Of a DNA stretch of 64,000 bases, positions 43,507 through 57,355 are shown piece after piece. Under the pieces are notes generated by a model. The model was not told the origin of the DNA. It saw nothing but the letters and a program-made list of their open reading frames with translations, and made no database searches. Made by a program: the position numbers and the translations under genes. The DNA comes from Vibrio bathopelagicus. Its GTDB lineage: Bacteria > Pseudomonadota > Gammaproteobacteria > Enterobacterales > Vibrionaceae. Position 1 is the first letter of the stretch; every line of letters begins with the position of its first letter. The stretch spans positions 3,585,239 through 3,649,238 of the forward strand of contig NZ_CP062500.1 in NCBI RefSeq assembly GCF_014879975.1, in the 5' to 3' direction.

Positions 43507-44865
43507 TTACTTCTTAGTTGGGCGTTTCCAATCAGCAATCTTGCGTTCTTTTGCTCGGCTAATAACGAGTTCGTTTTCAGAAACATCACGCGTTACCGTA
43601 GAACCAGCACCAACCGTAGCACCGTTACCGATCGTAACTGGAGCGATGAGTTGGCTATCTGAACCAACAAATACGTCATCGCCAATGATGGTCTTAAACT
43701 TGTTCGCACCATCGTAGTTACAAGTGATAGCACCGGCACCTACATTGACGCGCTGACCAATTTCTGCATCGCCAAGGTAAGTCAGGTGGTTGGCTTTAGA
43801 GCCCTCACCAAGACGGGTGTTCTTCACTTCAACGAAGTTACCTACATGCGAGTTGTTACGCATGTCTGCACCAGGACGTAAGCGAGTGAAAGGACCAACC
43901 GTGCAATCTTCACCAATTGTCGCACCTTCGATTACGCTGTATGGGCGAACGATAGTGTTGTCATCAATCTCACAGTCTTTCAACACACAACCAGTGCCGA
44001 TAACCACGTTATCACCAATGCTTACACTGCCTTCAATGATTACATTGGTATCAATTTCAACATCCATACCACATTGAAGCTCACCACGTAGGTCAAAGCG
44101 GCTTGGGTCGCGCAGCATTACGCCTTGCTTTAATAACTTGTCTGCTTGCTCAGATTGGTAAGCGCGCTCTAGACGAGCCAGTTGAGAGCGATCGTTAACG
44201 CCTTCAACTTCAATTGGGTTTACAGGGTGAACCGCTTCAACGGCACGGCCTTCATCGTGAGCGGCTGCAATAACGTCAGTCAGGTAGTATTCACCTTGTG
44301 CATTGTCATTGCTTAGACCTGATAACCAACGCTTAAGATCACCACCTGTTGCGACCATAACGCCGGTGTTGATCTCTTTGATAAGCTTCTGCTCATCGGT
44401 TGCATCTTTCTGCTCAACGATTGCGACGACAGGACCGTTGCGACGAATGATACGACCGTAACCCATAGGGTTATCTAGAACGACAGTAAGTAGTGCGATA
44501 CCACCATTTGGTTGAGCGTCTAATAGGTTTTCAATAGTTTCTGGTGAAATAAGCGGAACATCACCGTATAGCACAAGTACTTTTTCATCATCAGCGAAAT
44601 GTGCTGAAGCCTGATCGACCGCGTGGCCAGTACCTAACTGTTCAGCTTGCAGTGCCCAGTTAACCGCCTCGCTCGCTAGCGTAGACTTCATCTGCTCACC
44701 ACCATGGCCGTAGACCAAGTGAATGTTTTGAGCGCCTAACCCGTTACAGGTATCAATAACATGCTTCACCATCGGCTTACCCGCAAGAGTATGCAGAACC
44801 TTCGGTGTGTTTGAATACATGCGAGTGCCTTTGCCCGCTGCGAGAATTACCGCGCTAAACTTCAT
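43507..44865 (-). CDS. glmU: Bifunctional GlcNAc-1-P uridyltransferase / GlcN-1-P acetyltransferase
   Basis: A 452-residue enzyme that makes UDP-GlcNAc for peptidoglycan and LPS. The N-terminal nucleotidyltransferase has [20 protein letters not shown] (about 5-24). The C-terminal left-handed beta-helix of hexapeptide repeats (about 250-440) has catalytic His in [23 protein letters not shown] at 44865 is preferred over 44883 because the family begins [11 protein letters not shown]. It lies downstream of the atp operon terminator, as in E. coli (atpC-glmU). Confidence 0.96.
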   Translation of the reverse strand: MKFSAVILAAGKGTRMYSNTPKVLHTLAGKPMVKHVIDTCNGLGAQNIHLVYGHGGEQMKSTLASEAVNWALQAEQLGTGHAVDQASAHFADDEKVLVLYGDVPLISPETIENLLDAQPNGGIALLTVVLDNPMGYGRIIRRNGPVVAIVEQKDATDEQKLIKEINTGVMVATGGDLKRWLSGLSNDNAQGEYYLTDVIAAAHDEGRAVEAVHPVNPIEVEGVNDRSQLARLERAYQSEQADKLLKQGVMLRDPSRFDLRGELQCGMDVEIDTNVIIEGSVSIGDNVVIGTGCVLKDCEIDDNTIVRPYSVIEGATIGEDCTVGPFTRLRPGADMRNNSHVGNFVEVKNTRLGEGSKANHLTYLGDAEIGQRVNVGAGAITCNYDGANKFKTIIGDDVFVGSDSQLIAPVTIGNGATVGAGSTVTRDVSENELVISRAKERKIADWKRPTKK

Positions 44866-44995
44866 TGTAAACCTATCCAACATTATTTTTTATTAAGCCG
44901 ATATTGTAACCGTTTTTGGTCAAAAAATTAAATCGCAATAACCATTTAACCGGTATTGATATGTAAAAGGAGCATTTTTAAGAATCCAAAAATGC

Positions 44996-45023
44996 AAAAA
45001 GGCGACCCTTAGGCCGCCTTTAT
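44996..45023 (-). terminator. Terminator of the atp operon
   Basis: On the minus strand AAAGGCGGCC...GTCGCCTTTTT forms a GC-rich stem followed by a T run, 27 bases after the atpC stop. Confidence 0.85.
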
Positions 45024-45049
45024 CTCAGAGTCCATAATCTTATAAAAGA

Positions 45050-45472
45050 TTAGCGACGCTGTTTTGTCAGTTCGATAACTCGTAACTGAGCAATGGCTTT
45101 AGCCAGTTCACCGGCCGCTTGTGCGAAGTCTATGTCGCCATGCTGATTTTGGATATTCTCCACAGCCTTGCGTTTAGCTTCTTCCGCCTTTGCTGCGTCT
45201 AGTTCTTCACCACGGATAGCCGTATCAGCCAGTACAGTCGCTGTACCAGGTTGAACTTCTACCATACCACCAGAAACATAAATGATTTCTTCGTGGCCGT
45301 GCTGCTTAACAATACGCACCATACCAGGCTTGATAGCGGTCAGCAGTGGAGTGTGACCATGGAAAATACCAAGCTCACCCTCACTACCGGTCACCTGAAA
45401 CGTTTCAACAAGACCAGAGAAAAGTTGTTTCTCTGCACTTACAACGTCTAGGTGAAAGGTTATTGCTGCCAT
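45050..45472 (-). CDS. atpC: F1F0 ATP synthase epsilon subunit
   Basis: A 140-residue subunit. N-terminal beta sandwich (about 1-85) with [20 protein letters not shown] and [19 protein letters not shown], and a C-terminal two-helix domain that can inhibit hydrolysis. Last gene of the operon, 18 bp after atpD. Confidence 0.97.
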   Translation of the reverse strand: MAAITFHLDVVSAEKQLFSGLVETFQVTGSEGELGIFHGHTPLLTAIKPGMVRIVKQHGHEEIIYVSGGMVEVQPGTATVLADTAIRGEELDAAKAEEAKRKAVENIQNQHGDIDFAQAAGELAKAIAQLRVIELTKQRR

Positions 45473-45490
45473 ATCGCCTCCTAGTTAGCC

Positions 45491-46912
<1,422 letters not shown>

Positions 46913-46928
46913 TTAGTTTTACCTAAGC

Positions 46929-47795
46929 TTAAACCGCAGCTGCGCCTGAAACGATCTCAGAAAGTTCTTGTGTAATTGCCGATTGACGGGCTTTGTTATA
47001 CACAAGTTCTAAGTCATCAATAATGTCACCAGCGTTATCTGTTGCTGATTTCATTGCAATCATTCGAGCCGCTTGCTCACAAGCAAGATTCTCTACCACA
47101 CCTTGATACACTTGAGATTCGACGTATCGAACTAATAGTGCATCTAGTAATGGTTTTGGCTCAGGCTCATAAATGTAGTCCCAAGCATGATCGCGTTTCA
47201 TGTCTTCGCTGTCTGATTTAGGCAAAGGAAGTAATTGATCGATCGTTGGTTCTTGAACCATAGTGTTTTCAAATCTGTTAAACACTACGAACAGGCGATC
47301 CAATTCACCTTCATCATATTTCTTCAGCATAACGCTTACAGAGCCAATCAAGTCTTCAAGGCTTGGACGATCGCCCAGACCAGAAACTTGAGCTGCTACT
47401 TTCGCGCCGCTGTTATTGAAAAATGCTGTTGCTTTAGAACCTACAATTGCAAGCTCTACATCAGCACCTTTCTCAGACCAATCTTTCATGTCGTTCATAG
47501 CTTTCTTGAACAAGTTAATGTTCAAACCACCACAAAGACCACGGTCTGTAGAAACGATGATGTAACCAACACGTTTGGCTTCACGTTCCTCAAGATAAGG
47601 ATGCTTATACTCGAGGCTACCATTAGCCAAATGACCGATCACTTTACGCATTGTTTCTGCATATGGACGAGTAGCTTCCATTGCGTCTTGAGAACGACGC
47701 ATTTTTGAAGCTGCTACCATTTCCATTGCTTTCGTAATCTTCTGTGTGCTTTTAACACTACCGATTTTATTACGTATCTCTTTTGCGCCGGCCAT
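46929..47795 (-). CDS. atpG: F1F0 ATP synthase gamma subunit
   Basis: A 288-residue rotor shaft. N-terminal helix [20 protein letters not shown] then [14 protein letters not shown] and a C-terminal helix [20 protein letters not shown] followed by [12 protein letters not shown], which together make the coiled coil inside F1. [11 protein letters not shown] is the family Rossmann motif. Confidence 0.98.
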   Translation of the reverse strand: MAGAKEIRNKIGSVKSTQKITKAMEMVAASKMRRSQDAMEATRPYAETMRKVIGHLANGSLEYKHPYLEEREAKRVGYIIVSTDRGLCGGLNINLFKKAMNDMKDWSEKGADVELAIVGSKATAFFNNSGAKVAAQVSGLGDRPSLEDLIGSVSVMLKKYDEGELDRLFVVFNRFENTMVQEPTIDQLLPLPKSDSEDMKRDHAWDYIYEPEPKPLLDALLVRYVESQVYQGVVENLACEQAARMIAMKSATDNAGDIIDDLELVYNKARQSAITQELSEIVSGAAAV

Positions 47796-47843
47796 CGTTA
47801 CTCTCCGTTAATGGTATGAGGTGGCCCTAAGACCACCTACCAA

Positions 47844-49385
47844 TTACCAGGTCTGGGTTGCCTTGAAATCGTCAACAAGCTTCTTCAGCTCAGCTTCGAT
47901 TTCTTTGTTGAAAGCACCCGTTGCGTCGATCTGTGTTGCTAGATCAGCGTATTGACCACGAGCAAACGACAGTAAAGCAGCTTCAAAATCTAGAACTTTA
48001 GAAAGTTCTACGTCTTGAAGGTATCCACGCTCTGCAGCGAAGATTACTAGAGCTTGGTCAAATACAGACATAGGAGCATATTGTTTCTGCTTCATCAGTT
48101 CTGTAACTTTTTGACCGTGATCTAGTTGCTTTTTGGTCGCTTCATCAAGATCCGATGAGAACTGTGCAAATGCTGCAAGTTCACGGTATTGAGCTAGAGC
48201 AGTACGGATACCGCCAGATAGCTTCTTGATGATTTTAGTCTGCGCCGAACCACCTACACGAGAAACTGAGATACCAGGGTCAACAGCTGGACGTACGCCC
48301 GCGTTGAATAGTTCAGTTTGTAGGAAGATCTGACCATCAGTAATCGAGATTACGTTCGTTGGTACGAATGCAGATACGTCACCAGCTTGTGTTTCGATGA
48401 TAGGTAGAGCAGTTAAAGAACCAGTCTTGCCTGTCACTTCACCGTTAGTGAACTTTTCTACGTATGCTTCGCTTACACGAGCAGCACGCTCTAGTAGACG
48501 AGAGTGAAGGTAGAAAACATCACCAGGGAACGCTTCACGGCCAGGTGGACGCTTAAGTAGTAGTGAAATTTGACGGTAAGCTACCGCTTGCTTAGATAGA
48601 TCATCATAAACAATCAGTGCATCTTCACCGCGATCACGGAAGTATTCACCCATCGCACAACCGGCATACGGTGCAAGGTATTGCAGCGCTGCAGATTCAG
48701 AAGCCGATGCAACAACAACAACAGTGTTAGCCAGTGCGCCGTGCTCTTCTAATTTGCGAACTACGTTAGCAATAGTCGACGCTTTTTGGCCGATAGCTAC
48801 GTAGATAGAGAAAATACCAGAGTCTTTCTGGTTGATAATCGCATCGATCGCCATTGCTGTTTTACCAGTCTGACGGTCACCGATTACTAGTTCACGTTGA
48901 CCACGACCGATAGGGATCATTGAGTCAACTGACTTGTAACCAGTTTGAACAGGTTGATCTACCGATTTACGGTCGATTACACCTGGTGCGATAATTTCTA
49001 CAGGCGAAGTTAATTTCGCTTCGATAGGACCTTTACCATCAATTGGCTCACCTAGCGTGTTTACAACACGACCAAGCATTTCAGGACCTACTGGTACTTC
49101 AAGAATACGACCAGTACCTGTAACTTTCATGCCTTCCTGTAGGTCAGCATACGGGCCCATTACAACAGCACCAACCGAATCACGGTTCAAGTTTAGTGCT
49201 AGCGCGTAACGGCCACCCGGTAGTTCGATCATTTCACCTTGCATCACGTCCGCTAGGCCGTGGATGCTAAGGATGCCATCGCTTACAGAAACGATAGTAC
49301 CTTCATTGCGAGCTTCACTAACAACGTCGAAAGATTCAATACGTTGTTTAATTAGATCGCTAATTTCAGTGGAATTAAGTTGCAT
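47844..49385 (-). CDS. atpA: F1F0 ATP synthase alpha subunit
   Basis: A 513-residue non-catalytic nucleotide-binding subunit. Walker A is [15 protein letters not shown] (about 169-183), and the family signature [14 protein letters not shown] is near residue 370. Start ATG at 49385 ([20 protein letters not shown]), the family start; the frame is open ten codons further. It lies 13 bp downstream of atpH. Confidence 0.98.
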   Translation of the reverse strand: MQLNSTEISDLIKQRIESFDVVSEARNEGTIVSVSDGILSIHGLADVMQGEMIELPGGRYALALNLNRDSVGAVVMGPYADLQEGMKVTGTGRILEVPVGPEMLGRVVNTLGEPIDGKGPIEAKLTSPVEIIAPGVIDRKSVDQPVQTGYKSVDSMIPIGRGQRELVIGDRQTGKTAMAIDAIINQKDSGIFSIYVAIGQKASTIANVVRKLEEHGALANTVVVVASASESAALQYLAPYAGCAMGEYFRDRGEDALIVYDDLSKQAVAYRQISLLLKRPPGREAFPGDVFYLHSRLLERAARVSEAYVEKFTNGEVTGKTGSLTALPIIETQAGDVSAFVPTNVISITDGQIFLQTELFNAGVRPAVDPGISVSRVGGSAQTKIIKKLSGGIRTALAQYRELAAFAQFSSDLDEATKKQLDHGQKVTELMKQKQYAPMSVFDQALVIFAAERGYLQDVELSKVLDFEAALLSFARGQYADLATQIDATGAFNKEIEAELKKLVDDFKATQTW

Positions 49386-49398
49386 GCTCCAATCCCCA

Positions 49399-49932
49399 TT
49401 AAGACTGCAATGCATCGCTCAGGCGGTCTAAACGACTGCGCGCTGAGTTATCGATGACTAGGTCTCCGGCTCGAATAATAACTCCACTAAGTAGAGTCTC
49501 ATCTATACTGCAATTCAGCTGAACTTTGCGCGCTAGGCGCAGTTCCAATTTGCTGATGATGCTTGAACGTTGTTCTTCAGAAAGCTCAACCGCTGAAGTG
49601 ACTTCAACGTCGATTTCTTTCTCATGCTCTTGTTTAAGCAATAAGAACTGTTTGCAAACATCAGGAAAGGCCATTAAACGACCATTCTCTGCCATCACTT
49701 TAATTAAGTTCTGGCCGAATTCATCAAATTGTTCGCCACAAATTACAATGAATACTTCAGCTAACTTTTCGGCAGTCATAGAACTGCTTAATAAATTATG
49801 AACATCATCATTTTGTGCCACTTCGGCAGCAAAAGTAAGCATTTGACCCCATTGGTCTAGCTCACCTTTATCTACCGCAAAGTCAAACGCTGCTTTAGCA
49901 TAGGGGCGTGCGATTGTAGTCAAATCAGACAT
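49399..49932 (-). CDS. atpH: F1F0 ATP synthase delta subunit
   Basis: A 177-residue stator subunit linking F1 to the b dimer. [20 protein letters not shown] at the N terminus and the C-terminal signature [20 protein letters not shown] followed by ARSRLDRL. Length matches E. coli AtpH. Confidence 0.97.
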   Translation of the reverse strand: MSDLTTIARPYAKAAFDFAVDKGELDQWGQMLTFAAEVAQNDDVHNLLSSSMTAEKLAEVFIVICGEQFDEFGQNLIKVMAENGRLMAFPDVCKQFLLLKQEHEKEIDVEVTSAVELSEEQRSSIISKLELRLARKVQLNCSIDETLLSGVIIRAGDLVIDNSARSRLDRLSDALQS

Positions 49933-49947
49933 ATACAGCCCCTTGCT

Positions 49948-50418
49948 TTAAAGTTTTGCAGTAATGTTGTTAAGAAGATCATTGTGTACATCTTTATCGA
50001 TAGTACGCTCAAGGATTTTCTCAGCACCAGCTATAGCCAGAGTTGCGACTTGTTTGCGCAGGTCATCACGGGCACGTGTGCGTTCAGCTTCAATTTCAGC
50101 TTCAGCTTGCGTTAAGATCTTCTGGCGTTCTGCCTGAGCCTCTTCGCGTGCTTCATCAATAATTTGAGCTTTACGTTTGTTTGCCTGATCAATAACCTCA
50201 GTTGCAGTGCGCTTCGCTTCCTTCATTTGCTCAGAAGCGTTGGCTTGTGCCAGGTTCAAGTCTTTAGCAGCGCGTTCAGCGGCTACAAGACCGTCAGCAA
50301 TTTTTTTCTGACGTTCTTCAATTGCTTGCATAATTGGTGGCCATACATATTTCATGCAGAACCAAACAAACAGCGAAAAAGCAATTGCTTGACCTAACAG
50401 AGTTGCGTTCATATTCAC
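49948..50418 (-). CDS. atpF: F1F0 ATP synthase b subunit
   Basis: A 156-residue stator subunit: one N-terminal membrane helix ([20 protein letters not shown] then [11 protein letters not shown]) and a long charged helix (about 30-150) rich in Ala, Glu and Lys that forms the b-b right-handed coiled coil. Standard length. Confidence 0.97.
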   Translation of the reverse strand: MNMNATLLGQAIAFSLFVWFCMKYVWPPIMQAIEERQKKIADGLVAAERAAKDLNLAQANASEQMKEAKRTATEVIDQANKRKAQIIDEAREEAQAERQKILTQAEAEIEAERTRARDDLRKQVATLAIAGAEKILERTIDKDVHNDLLNNITAKL

Positions 50419-50476
50419 AACAGCTACTCCTCGTTAAGAATCAACTACAAAAATTTAATTAACTATTGAGAGTTAA

Positions 50477-50734
<258 letters not shown>

Positions 50735-50784
50735 TTACGTTCTCCGATTAACATTAATAGTTAGAATAAAGCTTAAAAATTTTT

Positions 50785-51585
<801 letters not shown>

Positions 51586-51590
51586 TCATC

Positions 51591-51980
51591 CTATTTTTTA
51601 TTGTTAATGAAAAGCACTGGCGCAAAGATATTAATACCTAGAACCAGTAAATAGGTCAGTTTGAGGGGAATTAATTCCACCTGCATATACATGTAGACAA
51701 TAGAGAATAGTAAAACTGTGATTAAGATTTTGAGCACTTCACCGGCATAGAACGACGCCGCAACTAACTTAGTTGCGCGAGCTCCACAAAATAGGAAAGC
51801 ACACACACAAAAAACTACATTCGCGATGACAAAAATACCGCCACCGATTAATGCAGCAAAACCCCAATCAGGATTAACAGCTAAACCTAACCCTATCGCC
51901 ACTAATATAACCGCGCTAAGCTCGATCAATAACATTTGCTTTGCAAGCACTCGTCCTGGTCTTGCTAACGCCGCTACCAT
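51591..51980 (-). CDS. atpI: ATP synthase accessory protein AtpI
   Basis: A 129-residue membrane protein with four hydrophobic helices, thought to help c-ring assembly. ATG at 51980 is preceded by AGAGGAACG at good spacing. A GTG eight codons upstream overlaps that site and is unlikely. First gene of the atpIBEFHAGDC operon, 8 bp before atpB. Confidence 0.9.
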   Translation of the reverse strand: MVAALARPGRVLAKQMLLIELSAVILVAIGLGLAVNPDWGFAALIGGGIFVIANVVFCVCAFLFCGARATKLVAASFYAGEVLKILITVLLFSIVYMYMQVELIPLKLTYLLVLGINIFAPVLFINNKK

Positions 51981-52044
51981 GTATTCGTTCCTCTTAAAGC
52001 CCACTTTACCACTCGCTTAAAAGCGTGCTGAGAAATTGGCGAAA

Positions 52045-52072
52045 ATTATACGTTCAGCCAAATTGATTGCAA
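52045..52072 (-). promoter_or_regulatory. Probable atp operon promoter
   Basis: On the minus strand TTGCAA (52072-52067), 16-bp spacing, TATAAT (52050-52045), about 65 bp upstream of the atpI start. A perfect -10 box with a fair -35. Confidence 0.65.
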
Positions 52073-52171
52073 TCACAATGCAGCAATCATTTACATTTTT
52101 GCATACAAACCGACAACTTTTGTACGCAATTACTTGTTTATTACATAATTGACCTAAATCAATTATCTCAT

Positions 52172-53053
52172 TTAGTACTCTAGTTTAGCAATAAGTTGCT
52201 CTAATTTGTGAGGCTCATCAAGAGTAATTGTCACTTTTGACTTACCGCTAACAGAACGAGTAACTGAAACGTTTGCTTGCAATTTTTCCGTAAGTCTTCG
52301 TGAAAGTTCGATGGCTTCTTTGTCCTCGGGCTTCGATTCAGACTCAACCTCTGGTTTTAAGCACTTTTTGACAAGTTGCTCAGTTTGACGCACGGTCATT
52401 TGTTTGCTTGCCGCGGTGTTAGCCGCTTCTACCTGAACATCGCCTTCAAGTGCTAATAATGCACGAGCATGGCCCATCTCAAGCTGCTTTGACACGACTA
52501 ACGCCTTTACCGGCTCAGCCAATTGATTTAGACGCAGTAGGTTACTCACGGTTGCGCGAGATTTACCTATCACATCAGCCACCTTCTGGTGCGTCAGTTC
52601 AAATTCGTTTTGTAAACGTTCTAAAGCCTGCGCTTCCTCGATCACATTCAGGTCTTCACGCTGAATATTCTCAATTAACGCCATAGCAATGGCGGCCTTG
52701 TCTGCGACTTTCTTAACCAGACAAGGAACCTGCTTAAGACCGGCTTGACGCGCGGCTCTCCAACGACGTTCACCAGCGATGATCTCAAACTGGTCCTGCG
52801 TTAAATGGCGCACAACAATCGGCTGAATAATACCTTGAGATTGGATTGAAGCAGCCAACTCTTCTAGCGCTTCTGGCGCAATATCCTTACGCGGTTGATA
52901 TACACCTGGCTTTAAGCAACCAACAGCAATCTCAATCAGTTCTCCATCAGCAGACAAAGCCTGGCTATGAGAAGCAACTTGTTGTTTTTCACGAGCCAAC
53001 GAGCTAGTTGCAAGCAATGCATCTAGCCCTTTTCCTAAACCACGCTTAGACAT
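52172..53053 (-). CDS. parB: Chromosome partitioning protein ParB
   Basis: A 293-residue ParB1 that binds parS sites and spreads by CTP hydrolysis. N-terminal MSKRGLGKGLDALLA, the CTP-binding region QSQGIIQPIVVR and GERRWRAARQAGL (about 85-105), HTH THQKVADVIGKSRATVSNLL (about 150-170) and a C-terminal dimer domain. It follows parA by 23 bp. I saw no perfect TGTTTCACGTGAAACA site in this window, so parS copies are probably elsewhere. Confidence 0.96.
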   Translation of the reverse strand: MSKRGLGKGLDALLATSSLAREKQQVASHSQALSADGELIEIAVGCLKPGVYQPRKDIAPEALEELAASIQSQGIIQPIVVRHLTQDQFEIIAGERRWRAARQAGLKQVPCLVKKVADKAAIAMALIENIQREDLNVIEEAQALERLQNEFELTHQKVADVIGKSRATVSNLLRLNQLAEPVKALVVSKQLEMGHARALLALEGDVQVEAANTAASKQMTVRQTEQLVKKCLKPEVESESKPEDKEAIELSRRLTEKLQANVSVTRSVSGKSKVTITLDEPHKLEQLIAKLEY

Positions 53054-53076
53054 TGAGCGAATTCCTTTGGTTAGAC

Positions 53077-53850
53077 TTATACTGGGACTTCTTCACGACG
53101 CAACATTTCGCCTGCAAGAGCAAGATATGCTTTAGCACCTGCGGAATATTTGTCGTAGTACATTGCTGGCTTGCCATGACTTGGCGCTTCTGCCAGACGC
53201 ACATTACGAGGGATCACAGTTCGGTAGACTTTATTACCGAAGTGTTTTTTGAGTTGATCAGAGACTTCATTCGATAAGCGGTTACGAGGATCATACATTG
53301 TACGCAGAAGACCTTCGATCTTCAGATCTTCGTTTACTACAGCTGCAAGCTTACTGATGGTATCCATCAATGCAGTCAAACCTTCTAGAGCAAAGTATTC
53401 ACATTGCATAGGAACCAAAACGGAATCAGCCGCAGCCATCGCGTTGATTGTAAGAAGATTTAATGACGGTGGGCAATCAATAAAGATGAAATCATAGTTA
53501 CTGCGAATGGATGCCAGCGCATTCTTTAGACGAACTTCGCGAGCAAATACTTCCATCAGCTTGATTTCTGCTGCCGTAACGTCACTGTTTGCGGCAATGA
53601 GGTCGTAATTACCAGATGTACTTCGGCAAACTACCTCATCGAATGGGCAGTCTTCAACCAGCAAATCGTAAGCAGTTGCTTCAACCTGATATTTGTCGAC
53701 ACCACTCGCCATAGTGGCATTACCTTGAGGGTCGAGGTCAACAACCAATATCTTGCGTTTAGTTGCCGCCATTGATGCTGCTAAGTTAACACAAGTTGTT
53801 GTTTTTCCTACGCCACCTTTTTGGTTGGCAATTGCTACAATTCTACCCAC
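53077..53850 (-). CDS. parA: Chromosome partitioning ATPase ParA
   Basis: A 257-residue Walker-type ATPase that segregates chromosome 1 origins with ParB. Deviant Walker A is KGGVGKTTTCVNLA (about 10-23), Walker A' is LVVDLDPQGNATM, and Walker B is FIFIDCPPSLN (about 123-133). Placed in the conserved mnmG-rsmG-parA-parB order beside oriC. Confidence 0.97.
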   Translation of the reverse strand: MGRIVAIANQKGGVGKTTTCVNLAASMAATKRKILVVDLDPQGNATMASGVDKYQVEATAYDLLVEDCPFDEVVCRSTSGNYDLIAANSDVTAAEIKLMEVFAREVRLKNALASIRSNYDFIFIDCPPSLNLLTINAMAAADSVLVPMQCEYFALEGLTALMDTISKLAAVVNEDLKIEGLLRTMYDPRNRLSNEVSDQLKKHFGNKVYRTVIPRNVRLAEAPSHGKPAMYYDKYSAGAKAYLALAGEMLRREEVPV

Positions 53851-53864
53851 TATGGCCTCGCTGA

Positions 53865-54497
53865 TTATCCCTGACGCGATAAAGTAACTAAATGACGCTC
53901 TCCATCAAGCTCTGGCACTTGCAAAGCTTTGATGTCTGTCACTGAACACCATTCAGGTAACAGGTCGATTTCGTCTCTAGGATGTTGTCCCTTAAGAGCC
54001 AAAAATACACCGGATTGCTCTTTAGGTAAATGGTGACACCACTCTACCATGTCTGTCATTGAAGCAAACGCACGACTGAGCACTGCATCAAACTTTTCTT
54101 CTGGTTGAAATTCTTCAACACGGCTTTGTACTGGAACAACGTTGTCGATGCCCAATTCATGAATCACTTGTTTAATAAAACGAATACGCTTGCCTAGGCT
54201 ATCGAGCAAGTAAAATTCGCAGTCAGGGTTCATGATTGAGAGCGGAATCCCAGGAAGGCCAGGACCTGTACCTACATCAATAAAGCGCTTGCCTTGTAAG
54301 TGAGTGCTAACAATGATGCTATCTAAGATATGTTTCACCATCATTTCTTGCGGGTCACGAACAGACGTTAAATTATAGGCCTTGTTCCATTTATTGAGTA
54401 ACTCAACGTAGCCCACTAATTGGCTACGTTGTTTTTCCGATACTTCAAGTTCAGTCTGGCCAATCAGGTGATCCAGTTTTTCGCGTAATGCGCTCAT
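53865..54497 (-). CDS. rsmG: 16S rRNA m7G527 methyltransferase
   Basis: A 210-residue GidB enzyme that methylates G527 of 16S rRNA. SAM-binding loop [17 protein letters not shown] (about 66-82), and KHILDSI and [13 protein letters not shown] as family landmarks. Its ATG overlaps the last base of the mnmG stop (TAATG), so expression is coupled. Confidence 0.97.
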   Translation of the reverse strand: MSALREKLDHLIGQTELEVSEKQRSQLVGYVELLNKWNKAYNLTSVRDPQEMMVKHILDSIIVSTHLQGKRFIDVGTGPGLPGIPLSIMNPDCEFYLLDSLGKRIRFIKQVIHELGIDNVVPVQSRVEEFQPEEKFDAVLSRAFASMTDMVEWCHHLPKEQSGVFLALKGQHPRDEIDLLPEWCSVTDIKALQVPELDGERHLVTLSRQG

Positions 54498-56392
54498 TAT
54501 GCTTCCTCACCTTTTTTCAATAGGCCGTGCTTTTTCAGATAAACCAACAAAATCGAGATTGCAGCAGGCGTAATACCAGAGATACGCGATGCAATACCGA
54601 TCGAGTCAGGTTTAGCGGTCGTTAGTTTTAGAACCACTTCGTTAGAAAGCCCTTTTACCTTGCTGTAATCGATGTCAGCCGGCAGTTTGGTGTTTTCATG
54701 ACGCAATGATTTTTCAATTTCATCTTGTTGACGCTGGATATAGCCATCGTACTTAACTTGAATCTCAACTTGCTCAGAAGCTTGTTGATCTTCCAATGCA
54801 GGACCAAAACGATCCAACGATGTTAATTGTGAATAAGTCATTTCAGGACGACGAAGAAGATCTTCACCACTCGCTTCACGAGACATTGGTGTTTTAAGGA
54901 TCTGGTTCAATTGATCAATATCTTCAGATTTTGGATTAATCCATGTTTCTTTAAGACGTTGACGTTCTTTCTCCATATTTTCCATCTTCTCGTTGAATCG
55001 CGTCCAACGAGCATCGTCGACCAAGCCAAGTTCACGTGACTTTTCAGTCAAACGGATATCGGCGTTGTCTTCACGTAGCAACAAGCGGTATTCGGCACGA
55101 GATGTAAACATGCGGTACGGTTCTTTGGTACCCATTGTCGACAAGTCATCGATAAGTACACCCATGTAAGCTTGATCGCGGCGTGGGCTCCAGCCCTCTT
55201 TGCCTTGCGTAAACAAACTCGCATTCAAACCGGCCATTAAGCCTTGTGCTGCAGCTTCTTCGTAGCCAGTGGTGCCATTGATTTGCCCAGCAAAGAACAG
55301 CCCCTTAATAAACTTGGTCTCGTAAGTCAGTTTAAGATCGCGAGGGTCAAAGAAATCGTACTCAATCGCGTAGCCAGGACGAACGATGTGTGCGTTCTCA
55401 AAACCTTTCATTGAGTGAACGATTTTTACCTGAACATCAAACGGCAAACTGGTTGAAATACCATTCGGGTATAACTCATGTGTCGTTAGGCCTTCAGGCT
55501 CAATGAAAATCTGATGACTGTTTTTATCAGCAAAGCGCATCACTTTGTCTTCGATCGACGGACAGTAACGAGGGCCAATACCTTCAATCACACCAGCGTA
55601 CATCGGGCTGCGATCGAGATTGGCACGAATAACGTCATGCGTATTTTCGTTAGTATGCGTGATGTAACATGGAATCTGACGCGGCTGCTGAGCTCGGTTA
55701 CCCATGAATGAGAAAACCGGAGTCGGGTTATCGCCGTGTTGAACCTCAAGCTCAGAAAAATCAACGCTGCGTGCATCGATGCGAGGAGGTGTGCCCGTTT
55801 TTAGGCGATCAACACGAAATGGAAGATCACGAAGACGGTCAGCAAGCGCGATCGATGGTGGATCACCCGCACGTCCACCAGATGAACTTTCCATACCAAT
55901 ATGGATCTTACCGCCTAGGAATGTGCCTACCGTTAAGACCACAGCGTTAGCGCGGAATTTAAGGCCCATTTGCGTAACCACACCCACCACTTGATCTTGT
56001 TCAACGATCAAGTCATCAACCGACTGTTGGAACAAAGTTAGGTTCGGTGTGTTTTCAAGAACATTACGGACAAAGGCTTTGTAAAGTGCGCGGTCAGCTT
56101 GTGCACGAGTTGCACGTACCGCAGGGCCTTTTGATGCGTTTAATGTTCTGAACTGAATACCTGCATGATCAATAGCTTGCGCCATTAATCCACCCATAGC
56201 ATCGACCTCTTTTACCAAGTGGCCCTTACCGATCCCGCCAATGGCTGGGTTGCAAGACATCTGTCCCAACGTATCGATATTATGAGTTAGTAATAACGTA
56301 CTTTGACCAGTACGTGCAGATGCGAGTGCGGCTTCCGTTCCTGCATGGCCACCACCAACAACGATGACGTCAAATTTTTCGTGATAAAGCAT
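54497..56392 (-). CDS. mnmG: tRNA uridine-5-carboxymethylaminomethyl synthesis enzyme MnmG
   Basis: A 631-residue FAD enzyme (GidA) that with MnmE modifies wobble U34 of tRNAs. FAD-binding [16 protein letters not shown] (about 9-24), the family signatures [11 protein letters not shown] and [12 protein letters not shown]. It borders oriC, and its partner mnmE is on the far side of the origin (57356-58717). Typical length. Confidence 0.97.
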   Translation of the reverse strand: MLYHEKFDVIVVGGGHAGTEAALASARTGQSTLLLTHNIDTLGQMSCNPAIGGIGKGHLVKEVDAMGGLMAQAIDHAGIQFRTLNASKGPAVRATRAQADRALYKAFVRNVLENTPNLTLFQQSVDDLIVEQDQVVGVVTQMGLKFRANAVVLTVGTFLGGKIHIGMESSSGGRAGDPPSIALADRLRDLPFRVDRLKTGTPPRIDARSVDFSELEVQHGDNPTPVFSFMGNRAQQPRQIPCYITHTNENTHDVIRANLDRSPMYAGVIEGIGPRYCPSIEDKVMRFADKNSHQIFIEPEGLTTHELYPNGISTSLPFDVQVKIVHSMKGFENAHIVRPGYAIEYDFFDPRDLKLTYETKFIKGLFFAGQINGTTGYEEAAAQGLMAGLNASLFTQGKEGWSPRRDQAYMGVLIDDLSTMGTKEPYRMFTSRAEYRLLLREDNADIRLTEKSRELGLVDDARWTRFNEKMENMEKERQRLKETWINPKSEDIDQLNQILKTPMSREASGEDLLRRPEMTYSQLTSLDRFGPALEDQQASEQVEIQVKYDGYIQRQQDEIEKSLRHENTKLPADIDYSKVKGLSNEVVLKLTTAKPDSIGIASRISGITPAAISILLVYLKKHGLLKKGEEA

Positions 56393-56514
56393 GAACCGAC
56401 CTCAGGTACTCAAACGTTTCTAGATTGATAAAAAGGAGCGATATTCTACCTGTTTTCATAGCTTGAGAAAACGTTTTTGGAATTTTTCGAGAAAGCTGTT
56501 TTTAATTAATATAG

Positions 56515-56815
56515 ATAAGATCTTTAAAGAGATCTTTTATTAGATCTATTATTAGGATCGAGGGTATCTGTGGATAAGCCAAAAATGATCAACAAGATCA
56601 TGGATCTTTTTTGGATCAAAGGGTGTGATCTAACTTTGATCATGATGAGGATTAGCTGGGATCAAAATGGCTACTTATACACAAGAGGGAATTACCTAGA
56701 AAGTTGTTATTTGGATAACTATAGGTTAATCACCGTATATGTATGATCTTATCCACAGAGAAAATTGAAAAAAATGACATGTATTTGGATTTATTTTCAA
56801 AAAAGTTATTCACAA
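56515..56815. other. oriC: Replication origin oriC of chromosome 1
   Basis: Arranged like E. coli oriC between mnmG and mioC. AT-rich 13-mer region with GATC at 56515-56560, ending TTATTAGGATCG exactly as in E. coli. DnaA boxes: R1 TGTGGATAA (56569-56577), R2 TTATACACA (56675-56683), R3 TTTGGATAA (56710-56718), R4 TTATCCACA (56749-56757), plus TTATTCACA (56806-56814). I count twelve GATC sites between 56519 and 56748, as expected for SeqA control. The flanking 56393-56514 is AT-rich with no gene. Confidence 0.95.
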
Positions 56816-56833
56816 TCACGATATTCAGAGACA

Positions 56834-56859
56834 AAAAAAGCGGCATAAGCCGCTTTTTA
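56834..56859 (-). terminator. Terminator after mioC
   Basis: AAAAAGCGGC-ataa-GCCGCTTTTT, a perfect 10-bp stem; it lies 14 bases after the mioC stop and keeps mioC transcription from entering oriC. Confidence 0.85.
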
Positions 56860-56872
56860 GAAGATTGAGGTG

Positions 56873-57307
56873 TTAAAAGTGGTCACTATGATCGTTAAAC
56901 CAATCCTCTGCAGCATCCTCAGGAACCGGTGTTTCAAGAACATCAATGGTAAAACACGCTGAAATGGGCTGAGCACCAAGCTTTTCTAGAAGCGAATAAG
57001 CAGACTGACCTGCAGAACAGAAGGTGTCGTAGCTTGAGTCACCAAGAGCAACCACAGCAAAGCGAATTGCGCTTAAATCGGGAGATTCTTGATTCAATGA
57101 CTTGATCAAAGGTTGGATATTATCAGGAAACTCACCCGCACCATGCGTCGATGTCACCAATAACCAAGTACCTTGCTGCGGAATATTGTCGTATTCAGGT
57201 TGATTATGAAGTTCGATCTCGTGCCCTTGGGCCTCTAGAAGATCGTTAAGGTGATCGCCAACGTATTCAGCGCCACCTAAGGTGCTGCCAGTAATAATGT
57301 GGATCAT
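56873..57307 (-). CDS. mioC: Flavodoxin-like protein MioC
   Basis: A 144-residue flavodoxin-fold protein: [20 protein letters not shown] (FMN phosphate loop), [14 protein letters not shown] and [14 protein letters not shown] (flavin-ring loops). Known in E. coli to affect biotin synthase activity and to be transcribed toward oriC; the same orientation is seen here. Complete. Confidence 0.95.
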   Translation of the reverse strand: MIHIITGSTLGGAEYVGDHLNDLLEAQGHEIELHNQPEYDNIPQQGTWLLVTSTHGAGEFPDNIQPLIKSLNQESPDLSAIRFAVVALGDSSYDTFCSAGQSAYSLLEKLGAQPISACFTIDVLETPVPEDAAEDWFNDHSDHF

Positions 57308-57328
57308 TAAGCTGTCCTTACAAAAGAA

Positions 57329-57354
57329 AAGGCCAGCGTAAGCCAGCCTTTATG
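57329..57354 (-). terminator. Terminator after mnmE
   Basis: On the minus strand AAAGGCTGGC-ttac-GCTGGCCTTT followed by TCTTTTG, immediately after the mnmE stop. Confidence 0.85.
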
Positions 57355-57355
57355 G

